From Geomonas propionica (lineage in GTDB: Bacteria; Desulfobacterota; Desulfuromonadia; Geobacterales; Geobacteraceae), in contig NZ_JAEMHK010000015.1 in the NCBI RefSeq assembly GCF_016458235.1, forward strand, positions 1 to 64,000: 64,000 nt of DNA, written 5' to 3'. Each line of letters begins with the position of its first letter. Position 1 is the first letter of the stretch. Positions 40,522 through 48,939 of this stretch are shown one piece after another. The position numbers and the translations under genes were made by a program. The notes beneath the pieces are model-generated. The model saw only the letters and a program-made list of their open reading frames with translations, was not told the DNA's origin and did not search any database.

Positions 40522-42537
40522 TTAGTGTTCTTCGCTATGCCCGCCGGTCATGCCGGCACTGAAGGTGTGGCAGTTGCTGCAGTCATACCCTTTGCCCTGG
40601 ACATGCCTGCTGTGGATGTCGTTGGCGTTGGTGAAGGACTTAAGGCTGTGGCAGTTGTCGCACAGGGTGTTGGTCGCCTCCTTGAGCGGATAGCCGGTGC
40701 CGTGGCAGGCCGCGCAGTTCTTGCGGTCGCGGTGGTTGCTGTGCAGGCTGGTGAAGCTGGTGTAGGTCTTTGCGCCGTGGCAGACGTCGCACAACTGCGC
40801 GGTGGTGCCGCGACGGGTGTAGCCCAGGGTCGAGAACGGAACCCTGTTGGCACCGGTGGTGATCTGCGGATGGCAGCCGCCGTTGGCGCAGGAAACCGCG
40901 GTGGTCTTGGGACCAACGCCATGGAAGACCCCCTCGTACTGCTCGGTCGGGATGAAGGTGTGGGCGTTGTAGGTCATCCCTTGGGCGGCCGCACCAAGTT
41001 GGATGGCGGTGGTGATGTCGCCGGTCTCGAAGGCATATTTATTCTTCACCGGCAGCAGCTGCTTGGTGGTGGTTTCCATCGGTTGCGAACCGAGGTGGAG
41101 CTTGAAGGGGAACAGCTTGGAGAACTTCCCGGTCGCGTCGACAAAGGCACCGTCGGGCTTACTGATCACCTGCACGCCGCGCGCGTCCAGGCTGACGGGA
41201 TCCTTGAACTTGTAGAAGTGGCTGAAGCCGTTGAACCAGGCGTAGGTCGGCATGACGTTGGTAGCCTTGATCATGGTCGGATCCCAAAGCGCCTTGACAG
41301 TGTCGATCTCCATGACGGACCAATCGCGGTTCATGTCGGTCGGGATGGTTTTGGCGAAGGTCGGCACGTGGCAGACCGAGCAGTTGACCTTGTCACTGTG
41401 ACGGTTCAGGTCGCTGTAGCTCACGTTGGTGGAGCGGTGCGGGATGCGGGAGTGGCAGTTCTCGCAGGTAAGCGGCGTGGTGGTGTCGAGGGCGCGCATG
41501 TCGGAGCCGCGGCCGGCCATCTTGTGGTTGGTGGTCCGGTGGCACTCCTGGCAGGGGAAGTTCTGCCCGTCGCTCCCCATGTGCACATCGTAGGCCTTGG
41601 TGCAGGTCTTGTTGGTGGACTCGATGTCGCCGCGCTTGTAGTTGTCGCCGCCGCCGGACTTCTCGTGGCAGCGCATGCAGGCGGTGCGGGTGGGACGGAT
41701 CACGTTCTGCGCGATGGAGAGCACGTTCAAACCGTCGGCCGGAACCATGGAGAAGGTGCCGTCGAGGTTCTGGACCACCTTCCTGGAGTAGCCGTTGCCG
41801 TGGCACATGAGGCAGTCGATGTTCTCAAGCTGGGCCTGGCTGGAGACCGTCGAGGGTTTCAGCCCGTTGCCCGCGTGACAGACCGCGCAGCCGCCGGGGC
41901 CGGTGGTGCCGTCGGTCTTCTGGAATATGGTCAGCCAGTTCATGTCCGGCTGAATGCAGAAGTTGTTGATGCCTCCCAGCTTGGAAGCCTTGGAACCGGA
42001 GGCGGCCAGCTCGATCGCCTTCTGGTTGTCCCCGGTCCACTGGTAGTGCACGGAGCCGAACATGGCGCTCGCCTGCGTAGCGTGGCAGGCGCTGGTGATG
42101 CAGGTGGCGGGGCCGTTGTAGGCGGTCACGTAGCTTACGTGGCTTGGCACCGGGAGCTGCACCTTGAAGGTGGCGGAGCCGCTGCCGGTGTTGCCGCTGG
42201 TATCGGTGAAGCTGACGGTGGCGGTGTAGGTCCCCTTCGGGGCGGAGCTGGAAAGGGTGTAGTTGTAGTAGGCGAAGCCGGTGTACGGATCCTTGCTCAT
42301 GGCAAGGGCGTTAACCAGCGTGGTGCCGCTTGGGTTCTTGATGGTGACGTTGGCATAGCGGATGTTGGATGTAGTGATCCTGCTGGTGCCGTTTTCGGCG
42401 TTGGCTTTCACGGTGACGACCGAGCTCTGACCGTAGTTGAGCTTGTTGGTCGCCGTCTGCACTGACAGCGTCGCGGCGAAAGCTGTGCCGTAGAACGATG
42501 CCAGCAGCACGCCCCCTACGAGTACTGTTTTCTTCAT
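40522..42537 (-). CDS. Secreted twelve-heme c-type cytochrome
   Basis: A 671-residue exported cytochrome; the ATG at 42537 follows AAGGAGGCAGAC. Residues 1-22 are a signal peptide. Residues 23-150 are a beta-rich region (TKLNYGQSSVVTV, YTATVSFTDTSGNTG) resembling an Ig-like fold. Then come ten CXXCH motifs (CAVCH, CLMCH, CMRCH, CQECH, CENCH, CSVCH, CDVCH, CAACH, CDNCH, CSNCH) and two CX4CH motifs (CITSACH, CANGGCH), which can also bind heme, for twelve in total. It lacks a lipobox. It is likely a periplasmic or extracellular electron carrier in metal reduction. I cannot assign it to a named Omc protein. Confidence 0.9.
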   Translation of the reverse strand: MKKTVLVGGVLLASFYGTAFAATLSVQTATNKLNYGQSSVVTVKANAENGTSRITTSNIRYANVTIKNPSGTTLVNALAMSKDPYTGFAYYNYTLSSSAPKGTYTATVSFTDTSGNTGSGSATFKVQLPVPSHVSYVTAYNGPATCITSACHATQASAMFGSVHYQWTGDNQKAIELAASGSKASKLGGINNFCIQPDMNWLTIFQKTDGTTGPGGCAVCHAGNGLKPSTVSSQAQLENIDCLMCHGNGYSRKVVQNLDGTFSMVPADGLNVLSIAQNVIRPTRTACMRCHEKSGGGDNYKRGDIESTNKTCTKAYDVHMGSDGQNFPCQECHRTTNHKMAGRGSDMRALDTTTPLTCENCHSRIPHRSTNVSYSDLNRHSDKVNCSVCHVPTFAKTIPTDMNRDWSVMEIDTVKALWDPTMIKATNVMPTYAWFNGFSHFYKFKDPVSLDARGVQVISKPDGAFVDATGKFSKLFPFKLHLGSQPMETTTKQLLPVKNKYAFETGDITTAIQLGAAAQGMTYNAHTFIPTEQYEGVFHGVGPKTTAVSCANGGCHPQITTGANRVPFSTLGYTRRGTTAQLCDVCHGAKTYTSFTSLHSNHRDRKNCAACHGTGYPLKEATNTLCDNCHSLKSFTNANDIHSRHVQGKGYDCSNCHTFSAGMTGGHSEEH

Positions 42538-42865
42538 GTCTGCCTCCTTGGAAATTTTTCCCTGCAGTGGTGAATCACAGTCTGCCGTGGCCACGGTCCC
42601 TGTTTTGACAAGTCCCACCCAATAAGCAACCCTTATACCAATCCGCGTCGCGGTTATAAGTACCCGATTCAGCTAATAAAAGATTAAAGGAATGGAGTCA
42701 ACCCGGAAGTGAGTGAGTGGGGCACCTCACCTTCTTGGGTGTTTTACACCACAGGCTAGGGTGAAATGCCCATCAGAACTGAGACGTTGACATATTAAGG
42801 TAAATTTCATACAAAGGCAGGCGGCTGAACCGGCCGGATCCCGAATGTCCCTGTTGGAGGAACCA
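42538..42865. other. Divergent promoter region of cytochrome and TolB-like genes
   Basis: A 328-bp gene-free region. It contains a perfect 12-bp palindrome CCGTGGCCACGG (42585-42596) about 50 bases upstream of the cytochrome start, an imperfect palindrome CCGCGTCGCGG near 42646, and the promoter at 42787. Confidence 0.6.
42787..42815 (+). promoter_or_regulatory. Sigma-70-type promoter of the TolB-like gene
   Basis: TTGACA (42787-42792) and TACAAA (42810-42815) with a 17-base spacer, about 50 bases upstream of the start codon. Confidence 0.6.
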
Positions 42866-43828
42866 ATGAATAAGACCATCTGCCTGTTGATCGCATCCCT
42901 GCTGCTGATCGGCTCCTGGTGCAGCGCCGAGGAGATACCGGTCCGGCAGATCAGTTCTGGAGTGGGAACGAGGCAATATCCAGATATTTGCGGCAGCCGC
43001 GTGGTCTGGCAGGACACCCGCAACGGCAAGGCTGACATCTATCTTTACGACATTGAGACGGGAACGGAAACGCGCATCACCCAGGGGACCGTGCACCACA
43101 AGAAGCCGCGCATCTATGGCAACAGGATTTATTGGCAGGATTACCGCAACGGGACTTCGGACATCTACATGTACGACGTGGTCGAGGGGAAGGAAACGCC
43201 GGTCGTGGTTTCCGCGGTACCCAAGGTCGACCTGGCCGTTTCGGACCGCTTCCTCGCCTGGACCGAGATGAACGAGGGCAAGTCGACGGTCTGTCTTTAC
43301 GACCTGGTCACACAAAAGGAAAAACGGATGGAGACGGGGCAGGCGGCCCAAGGGTTTGCGGCACTTACGGCCGATTACCTGGTCTGGAAGGACGAGCGCA
43401 ACGATTCAGGTGATATCTACCTCTTCGACATGGCCAAGGCGAAAGAGCTGCGGGTGACCTCGAACCCGGAGGCCCAGTGGTCGCCTTCCGTCTACGACAG
43501 CCTGGTGGTCTGGGAGGACAACCGCAACAAGGACGTGCTCCCCAACTACGACATCTACCTGTACGATGTCAACAGCGCCAAGGAGAGACGGCTGACCACA
43601 AACGACGCCAACCAGCGCTTCCCGCGCATTTGGGGCACCAAGGTGGCCTTCGTCGACAACTCAAAGAGGGAGGTGGAGAACATCCATGTGCTGGATCTGG
43701 TCACCGGCAAGGAAACCCCGTTCGCCGGCTGCAACCAGGACCGGTACACGCCCGCCATCTACGGCAACTACGTGGTCTTCAGCGACTTGAACGGCATTTA
43801 CCTGGCTGACATCAGCCACTCTCGTTAA
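42866..43828 (+). CDS. Periplasmic TolB-like beta-propeller protein
   Basis: A 320-residue protein; the ATG at 42866 follows TTGGAGGAACCA. Residues 1-20 are a signal peptide (LLIASLLLIGSWCSA). The mature part is six or so repeats of the form (V/A)VWxDxRNGxxDIYLYDxxTxxExRIT, typical of TolB/PD40 propellers. Such domains bind protein partners or sugars. There is no catalytic signature. It is followed by a strong terminator and is therefore monocistronic; the partner is unknown. Confidence 0.8.
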   Translation: MNKTICLLIASLLLIGSWCSAEEIPVRQISSGVGTRQYPDICGSRVVWQDTRNGKADIYLYDIETGTETRITQGTVHHKKPRIYGNRIYWQDYRNGTSDIYMYDVVEGKETPVVVSAVPKVDLAVSDRFLAWTEMNEGKSTVCLYDLVTQKEKRMETGQAAQGFAALTADYLVWKDERNDSGDIYLFDMAKAKELRVTSNPEAQWSPSVYDSLVVWEDNRNKDVLPNYDIYLYDVNSAKERRLTTNDANQRFPRIWGTKVAFVDNSKREVENIHVLDLVTGKETPFAGCNQDRYTPAIYGNYVVFSDLNGIYLADISHSR

Positions 43829-43859
43829 AAAAAAGCCGGCTCTCGGGCCGGCTTTTTTT
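43828..43859. terminator. Bidirectional terminator
   Basis: GCCGGC (43835-43840) and GCCGGC (43847-43852), flanked by seven A before and seven T after, extend to a 13-bp stem. It separates the TolB-like gene from the convergent sensor gene. Confidence 0.9.
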
Positions 43860-43891
43860 GCGCTCCTCGCTCCTCGCCAAGCTGGCGCGGG

Positions 43892-45094
43892 TCACTTTCC
43901 CTTGCAGTGCTGGTCGAAACACGAGGGACAGATGCCGTGGCTGAACATGGCGTCAGTATGTTCCGAGATGTACTGCTCCATCTGCTGCCAGCTCTCCTGG
44001 TCGTTGCGAATCTTCTTGCAGTAGGAACAGATCGGTATCACTCCCTCCAGTATGCGGACCTTGGCCAGGACCGCCTCCAGTTGGGCCACCTTGGCCGCCA
44101 GTTCCGCCTGGATCGCCTTGCGCTGTGCCACGTCCTGCTCCAGAGTCCCGTTCAGCTCCTGCAGTTCGGCCGTCCTCTGGCGCACCTGCCCTACCAGCCC
44201 TTCACGTTCCGCCCGCAGGTGCCTGGCAAGGTCGTTGAATGTGCCGGTCAGCTGTTGCAGTTCCTTCCCCTGGGAAGGCAGTTCGATATCCTCTCCCAGC
44301 TTGCTCTGGTCGCCGATAATGGCCATGGTCCGATCGCGCAGCCGACCGAGCGGCCCCAGGAGCAAACGGTCCATGAACAAGAACTGCAACAGGTAAGAGG
44401 CCCCGAGGATGGAAAGCAGCAACACGGAGATCTTGAACGATAGCTCGTTGGCGCTGGCATAGGCCTGCTGCAACGGAATCCGGATCGAGATGGCTGAGAC
44501 CAGTTCGCGATCCTGCCTGTTGAAACTTCGGGTTTCTCCATACTGCCGGACCAGTTCAGCCGGAGCCGCCTCCGGCTTGGTATGACAGCGCAGACAGCTC
44601 TTCTCCATGCTCTCTCCGCGACGCATGACCACGAAGTAAGGCTTGCCGTCGATCTCCCTGATTTCGGAGCGGCCGTTGAGGCTGCTGTCCCGCTTGAGTT
44701 CTCCGATGAAGGAGCGCTCGAAGGGATCGGCCTCGTTCTTCGGGCTCCTGGCGTTCACTGCGCACTCCTTGTAGTAGTAATCACTACCGGAGAGCGCCTT
44801 GTTGTAGGCGTAGATCTCCCGCACGGCGTAGGTAGAGGACATCCAGACCGGGTCGAAGTGCCCCGGGGTGCGGTAGCGCTCGCTGAGGTCGAACACGTGC
44901 GGCTTCAGCTGGTTTGAGAAATAACTGTGGATGGCCAGGTTGTGGTCCAGGATGAGGCGTGCCTTTTCCGTGGCCTCGGCCAGCGCCTGCTTGCGCTGGT
45001 GATAATTAACCGTCACGACGACGGCGACGGCCACTATGACAAAGGACACCACGTACAACGCGAGGAACAGCTTTTTGGTCGATTGTGAAAACAT
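43892..45094 (-). CDS. Heme-c sensor protein with HAMP and coiled coil, no kinase
   Basis: A 400-residue inner-membrane protein starting after GGAGTTTTCCC. A first TM helix (9-28) precedes a periplasmic DUF3365/Tll0287-type domain (30-210) with one CXXCH (CLRCHTKPE, near 168). A second TM (220-240) leads to a HAMP segment (240-300) and a coiled coil (300-350). The C-terminus is a Cys-rich motif CSYCKKIRNDQESW...CPSCFDQHCK, frequent in Geobacter signalling proteins after a sensor or receiver. No HATPase, GGDEF or methyl-accepting domain is present. It may be a redox or ligand-gated adaptor working with a separate effector. Confidence 0.85.
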   Translation of the reverse strand: MFSQSTKKLFLALYVVSFVIVAVAVVVTVNYHQRKQALAEATEKARLILDHNLAIHSYFSNQLKPHVFDLSERYRTPGHFDPVWMSSTYAVREIYAYNKALSGSDYYYKECAVNARSPKNEADPFERSFIGELKRDSSLNGRSEIREIDGKPYFVVMRRGESMEKSCLRCHTKPEAAPAELVRQYGETRSFNRQDRELVSAISIRIPLQQAYASANELSFKISVLLLSILGASYLLQFLFMDRLLLGPLGRLRDRTMAIIGDQSKLGEDIELPSQGKELQQLTGTFNDLARHLRAEREGLVGQVRQRTAELQELNGTLEQDVAQRKAIQAELAAKVAQLEAVLAKVRILEGVIPICSYCKKIRNDQESWQQMEQYISEHTDAMFSHGICPSCFDQHCKGK

Positions 45095-45347
45095 GGGAAA
45101 ACTCCATCCACTGCTGCAATATCGGCACCTTACTGGCCGCGGCCATCGCTGTCAATGGTCAATTGACCACCAACCGGGCAGCGCGGCGACACGACGTGCT
45201 CGGAAGCAGGACGAGTACTCAGGTACCTGCAGGGCATCATTGATATCCACCACGTACCCTGAAATGCCTCAAGTAGCAGGTTGTGTTTCGGGTGAGGATG
45301 CGATATAACGCTCTCGTTCGCTGCTATCTTTTCGCAGTCACAGAGAC

Positions 45348-45683
45348 ATGATCTACAAGAACCTCATCCATAAAAGCCTGCTGCTACTGGTCACCGGCAT
45401 CACCTCGATCTGCATTCTCACCTTCGGGATGCGTGGACCGGACCTGTCGCGCCCGAACTGCCCCAAACCGAAGCCCCGGGCCTACATCGAGGAGCAGTTC
45501 AAGAAGTCGCAGCAGGCCGCGGTCAAAAAGGCCCTGGATCAGTTCCCGGCCGAAGTTCCGCGGGGGTGCGAGCCGGTTATCCGCACCCTCTTTCATACCG
45601 TTGCCCTCCCCTTTTTCCGCGGCGTGGCAGCCCCCCCAGTTTTTTCCCACCTTTCACGGGGGCCCCCGCCCTCCGCTGTCTGA
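45348..45683 (+). CDS. Small membrane-anchored hypothetical protein
   Basis: A 111-residue frame with an N-terminal hydrophobic helix (SLLLLVTGITSICILTF) and a basic, Lys/Gln-rich middle (EEQFKKSQQAAVKKALDQFP) showing the G/C third-position bias of its neighbours. The last 35 residues are Pro-rich and less convincing, so the original gene may have been shortened by a frameshift. No strong ribosome binding site is seen. No family is recognised. Confidence 0.5.
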   Translation: MIYKNLIHKSLLLLVTGITSICILTFGMRGPDLSRPNCPKPKPRAYIEEQFKKSQQAAVKKALDQFPAEVPRGCEPVIRTLFHTVALPFFRGVAAPPVFSHLSRGPPPSAV

Positions 45684-45780
45684 CTCGCATCAATCCTATT
45701 CAGTCATCACAGTGAATGAGCAGCTGACCATGGCGTCAGCATGCGCTCCGTCGCGTCCACAATCAAAAAGGGAGAACTCC

Positions 45781-46380
45781 ATGAAGAAGACTTTGAAGCG
45801 GCTCGTGCCGGTTCTTTGCACCGGTGTATTAATCTTTAGCGGCTGCGCCAAGCAGCAAGCGGTCAAGGGCGATGAGGCCATCGCCCCCTCGGCGGTCACC
45901 CAGCAGGCGGCGCCGGCCCGGGTCCAGGCTCCTACGCCCGCACCGCAGGCCGCGCCGGCAACCACGGCGCTGCCGTCGTCGGCCATCAAGGCCGAGCCGA
46001 TCCAGTCGCAGCCCGCCCCGCTGACCCAGAAGGAAGTCGCCCTGGCCGGCGCGCTCGATAAGATTTATTTCGATTTCGACTCCGATGCGCTGAGCGATGC
46101 GGCTAGGAAGACCCTGACGGAAAACTACGCCAAGCTGAAGGCGATGCCCAACGTGAAGATCCGCATCGAGGGGAGCTGCGACGAGCGTGGTTCCGACGAG
46201 TACAACCTCGCCCTGAGCGAGCGCCGCGCCCAAGCCGCGCTGAAGTACCTGGTCTCGCTGGGACTTCCCGCCAGCCGCCTCTCCACCATCGGTTACGGCG
46301 AAGAGAAGCCTGCCGTCGCCGGCCACGACGAAGCCGCCTGGGCCAAGAACAGGCGGGACGAGTTCAGCATCAACAAGTAG
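45781..46380 (+). CDS. pal: Peptidoglycan-associated lipoprotein
   Basis: A 199-residue outer-membrane lipoprotein. The ATG at 45781 follows AAAGGGAG. The lipobox IFSGC places the acylated Cys near residue 22. An Ala/Pro/Gln-rich linker (25-85) leads to an OmpA domain (90-199) with IYFDFDSDALSD, RIEGSCDERGSDEYN, LSERRAQAALKYL and NRRDEF. Pal anchors the outer membrane to peptidoglycan in the Tol-Pal system and acts in cell division. tol genes are not in the window. A perfect 24-bp palindrome just after the stop probably ends the transcript. Confidence 0.93.
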   Translation: MKKTLKRLVPVLCTGVLIFSGCAKQQAVKGDEAIAPSAVTQQAAPARVQAPTPAPQAAPATTALPSSAIKAEPIQSQPAPLTQKEVALAGALDKIYFDFDSDALSDAARKTLTENYAKLKAMPNVKIRIEGSCDERGSDEYNLALSERRAQAALKYLVSLGLPASRLSTIGYGEEKPAVAGHDEAAWAKNRRDEFSINK

Positions 46381-46392
46381 ATAGAATTGAAC

Positions 46393-46416
46393 GGAGGGGC
46401 CGCATGCGGCCCCTCC
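46393..46416 (+). terminator. Hairpin after pal
   Basis: GGAGGGGCCGCA (46393-46404) is followed immediately by its reverse complement TGCGGCCCCTCC (46405-46416), a perfect palindrome, 12 bases after the pal stop. There is no T-tract downstream. Confidence 0.6.
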
Positions 46417-46440
46417 ATTGGAAAAACTTCGTATGTGCGC

Positions 46441-46818
46441 GTACAAACTTGCAACGTGCGCGTACAAGTTTGCAACGTGGGCGTACAAACTTGCAACGTG
46501 GGCGTACAAATTTGCAACGTGGGCGTACAAGTTTGCAACGTGGGCGTACAAAGTTCCAACGTGCGCATACAAATTTGCAACGTGGGCGTACAAATTTGCA
46601 ACGTGGGCGTACAAGTTTGCAATGTGGACGTACAAGCTTGCAACGTGGGCGTACAAGCTTGCCACGTGCGCGTGCAAACTCGCCACGTGCGCGTGCAAAC
46701 TTTCAACGTGCGCGTGCAAACTTTCAACGTGCGCGTACAAGTTTGCAACGTGGGCGTGCAAAGTTTCAACGTGCGCGTGCAAAGTTGTTACCTGTGGGTG
46801 CAAAGTTCGCACGCGTGC
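46441..46818. repeat. 21-bp minisatellite, about 18 tandem units
   Basis: Eighteen consecutive 21-bp units, with consensus core GTACAARYTTGCAACGTGSG plus a final C. Sixteen units are clear, and units 17-18 (46777-46818) are degenerate. Units 1-11 mostly begin GTACAA and units 12-18 mostly GTGCAA, and units 13 and 14 are identical, as expected for slippage expansion. The unit is a multiple of three and stop-free, so all six frames read through. On the minus strand it encodes the heptad LYAHVAN, in which many changes are silent or conservative. The array starts 24 bases after the palindrome that follows pal. No gene is assigned. Confidence 0.95.
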
Positions 46819-47110
46819 GTGCAAGGAAATAAGCCGCTGGTACCTGGCAGTCATGCACCCTGAGCTGGAAATCATGCGCGTGTGCCGGATAAGTGGGCAT
46901 GTCAGGCATCACCTTTTGGTCCCATCTCTCACTCTTTTCCCTCCAGTTATCCCCCCCCCGGAAGCCATAATGCTGCAACTGTCGCCTGATCCCACTTGAA
47001 GAGCGGTACTGATTAAGATGGAACATCTGGTATTCTAGGTGCGCTACATTAGCCGCAACCAATATAAGTCTTGTCCGACCGTGCAGGTTGGCGAGGCAAA
47101 GGGGGCCACA

Positions 47111-48115
47111 GTGACGTCAGCCAAAAAGCGGGTAGTCGTAGTGACCGGAGCGTCAGCAGGCTTGGGACGGTCGATCGCACAGGCTTTCGCGTGCGAGGGG
47201 GCCAGCATAGGACTGTTCGCCAGAAACAGCGAAAGACTCGAGGCGGCCAGGGATGAAGTGGAACGGCTGGGGGGAAAAGGGCTGGTCCTCGTGGGTGACG
47301 TGGCCGACCCGCAGCGCGTGGAGGAGGCTGCGGCGGAAGTGGAAAGGGAATTCGGCCCCATCGACGTCTGGGTCAACAACGCCATGACCTCGGTCTTCTC
47401 TCCCTTTAACCAGATGACCCCGGAGGAGTTCCGGCGGGTGACCGAGGTGACCTACCTCGGCGCGGTGCACGGCACCATGGCGGCGTTGAAGCGGATGCTG
47501 CCCCGCGACCGGGGCATGGTGATCCAGGTGGGCTCGGCACTCTCGGACCGCAGCATCCCGCTGCAGTCCGCCTACTGCGGCGCCAAACACGGCATGAGGG
47601 GCTTCACCGACTCGATCCGCTGCGAGCTGATCCACCAGAAAAGCCGGGTGCATATCACCATGGTGCAGCTCCCGGCCATGAACACGCCGCAGTTCGACTG
47701 GGTCGAGTCGCGCCTCCCCAACCGGCCGCAGCCGGTCCCCCCCATCTACCAGCCGGAGGTGGCGGCCGACACCATCGTCTGGGCGTCGCACCACCGTCGT
47801 CGGGAGATCTACGTGGGGCTGCCGACGCTCAAGGCGATGTGGGGCAACAAGGTCGCCCGCGGTCTGCTCGACCTCTACCTGGGCCTCACCGGCTACAAGT
47901 CGCAGCAGACCGATGAACCTGAACGTCCCGACCGCCCCGCCAACCTCTGGCAAACCGTACCCGGCCCCTACACGGCGCACGGGCGCTTCGACGCCCGCTC
48001 TAAGGGGTTCAGCGCCCAGGTCTGGCTCTCGGAGCACAAATGGGCGCTGGGGGCGCTTGTGGCAGGCGGCCTCGCGGCCGGGGTGGCATTCAGCAGGGCC
48101 CGGCGGAGAGGTTGA
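47111..48115 (+). CDS. Short-chain dehydrogenase/reductase
   Basis: A 334-residue enzyme. The GTG at 47111 follows AAAGGGGG and gives a normal SDR opening KKRVVVVTGASAGLGRSIA; an upstream ATG lacks a site. The NAD(P) motif TGASAGLG, the NNA motif (WVNNAMT), the catalytic Ser region VGSALSDRSIPLQSAYCGAKHG with Tyr-x3-Lys (YCGAK), and a C-terminal extension of about 80 residues with a final hydrophobic stretch (ALGALVAGGLAAGVAF) are seen. The last part probably anchors the enzyme to the membrane. The substrate is unknown. Confidence 0.88.
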   Translation: MTSAKKRVVVVTGASAGLGRSIAQAFACEGASIGLFARNSERLEAARDEVERLGGKGLVLVGDVADPQRVEEAAAEVEREFGPIDVWVNNAMTSVFSPFNQMTPEEFRRVTEVTYLGAVHGTMAALKRMLPRDRGMVIQVGSALSDRSIPLQSAYCGAKHGMRGFTDSIRCELIHQKSRVHITMVQLPAMNTPQFDWVESRLPNRPQPVPPIYQPEVAADTIVWASHHRRREIYVGLPTLKAMWGNKVARGLLDLYLGLTGYKSQQTDEPERPDRPANLWQTVPGPYTAHGRFDARSKGFSAQVWLSEHKWALGALVAGGLAAGVAFSRARRRG

Positions 48116-48150
48116 TGGGCGAGGGGGAAAAACGGGGAAAGTAAAATGAA

Positions 48151-48179
48151 AAGGGGGACGGCTTTTGCCGTCCCCCCTT
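48151..48179. terminator. Bidirectional terminator
   Basis: AAGGGGGACGGC and GCCGTCCCCCCTT form a 12-bp stem with a TTTT loop between the convergent SDR gene and the receiver-like gene. TTGTTTGT follows on the plus strand. Confidence 0.8.
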
Positions 48180-48201
48180 GTTTGTCCAGTCCTGCCTTTT
48201 A

Positions 48202-48939
48202 TTACTCCTTGTTCTTCTTGAAGTAGGCCAGGAACTCCTGCCGGGTGAGCCACGTCTTGCGCACCAGGTGCTCGATGCTGCGGCTCATGGCCTGACGCTC
48301 GCCCTCCTTCATCTCCCCCTTGAGCAACACGAAGAACGGGATGTTCCGCGTCTGCGGGTAGAGCCGGAAACGCTCCAGAAGCTCGAAAGCGGCCTGGTCC
48401 GGGAGCATCAGCGCGCAGAACATCATGTACGGGTGGATGATGGTCCCCAGCGCCACCGCCTCCTTAGCGGTGTAGGCGTTGACCACCTCGAAGCCGAGCT
48501 TGGTGAGGGCGTGCTGCACCTGCTCCTCCCCTTTACGGGTCACCAGCATCACCTGCAGGTCGTAGTCGTCCGACTCGTCGGTGAGCCCCAGCTGCTTCAG
48601 TTTCCTGGTCATGTAGGGGGTGTCTATCGGGAGGGTGAAAAAGCCCGCCACCGGGAAGACGGCGCCCACTTGGCCGATCTCGCTCAGGTACATCGGGAGG
48701 ATCGGGATCTCCCGCGTCTCCGGGTTCTCCTTCAGGGCCAGCAGCACGCCCCAGCCGTCGTCGGACCAGGGGGAGAGGTCCAGAAGAATCGCCCTCGGGG
48801 TGCAACCGGACAGCTCGGAAACCTTGGCAGTCCTGGCGCGATGCCCTCCCTCGGCGAGGTAGCTGCAGACGACGGCGCCGCGCTCCACCCTCTCGCCCAG
48901 TCCCATGATCCAGAGTTCTCGCTCGTCACATTCGATCAT
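48202..48939 (-). CDS. Tandem degenerate receiver-like protein
   Basis: A 245-residue cytoplasmic protein; the ATG at 48939 follows AAAGGAGTACCG. Two receiver-like halves are visible. The first (about 15-115) keeps an Asp in AILLDLSPW. The second (125-235) has VMLVTRKGEEQVQHALTKLGFEVVNA and a strand MMFCALMLPDQAAFELL in which the phosphoacceptor Asp is not in the usual place. No output domain follows. It may be a pseudo-receiver or protein-binding adaptor, and the C-terminal KTWLTRQEFLAYF helix is unrecognised. The call is moderate. Confidence 0.7.
   Translation of the reverse strand: MIECDERELWIMGLGERVERGAVVCSYLAEGGHRARTAKVSELSGCTPRAILLDLSPWSDDGWGVLLALKENPETREIPILPMYLSEIGQVGAVFPVAGFFTLPIDTPYMTRKLKQLGLTDESDDYDLQVMLVTRKGEEQVQHALTKLGFEVVNAYTAKEAVALGTIIHPYMMFCALMLPDQAAFELLERFRLYPQTRNIPFFVLLKGEMKEGERQAMSRSIEHLVRKTWLTRQEFLAYFKKNKE

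Noticed and set aside
46441..46818. CRISPR array
   Set aside because: The units are directly adjacent with no unique spacers, and no cas genes are present.
45829..46875. Minus-strand frame through the 21-bp array and pal (348 codons)
   Set aside because: It continues antisense through the whole pal gene with no independent signals. The repeat part alone remains interesting, but the complete frame is not credible as a gene.
46418..46999. Plus-strand frame AYKLATW-type repeat protein
   Set aside because: It starts at a TTG without a ribosome binding site inside the pal palindrome and is open only because the unit is stop-free. Its substitutions are less conservative than in the minus heptad.
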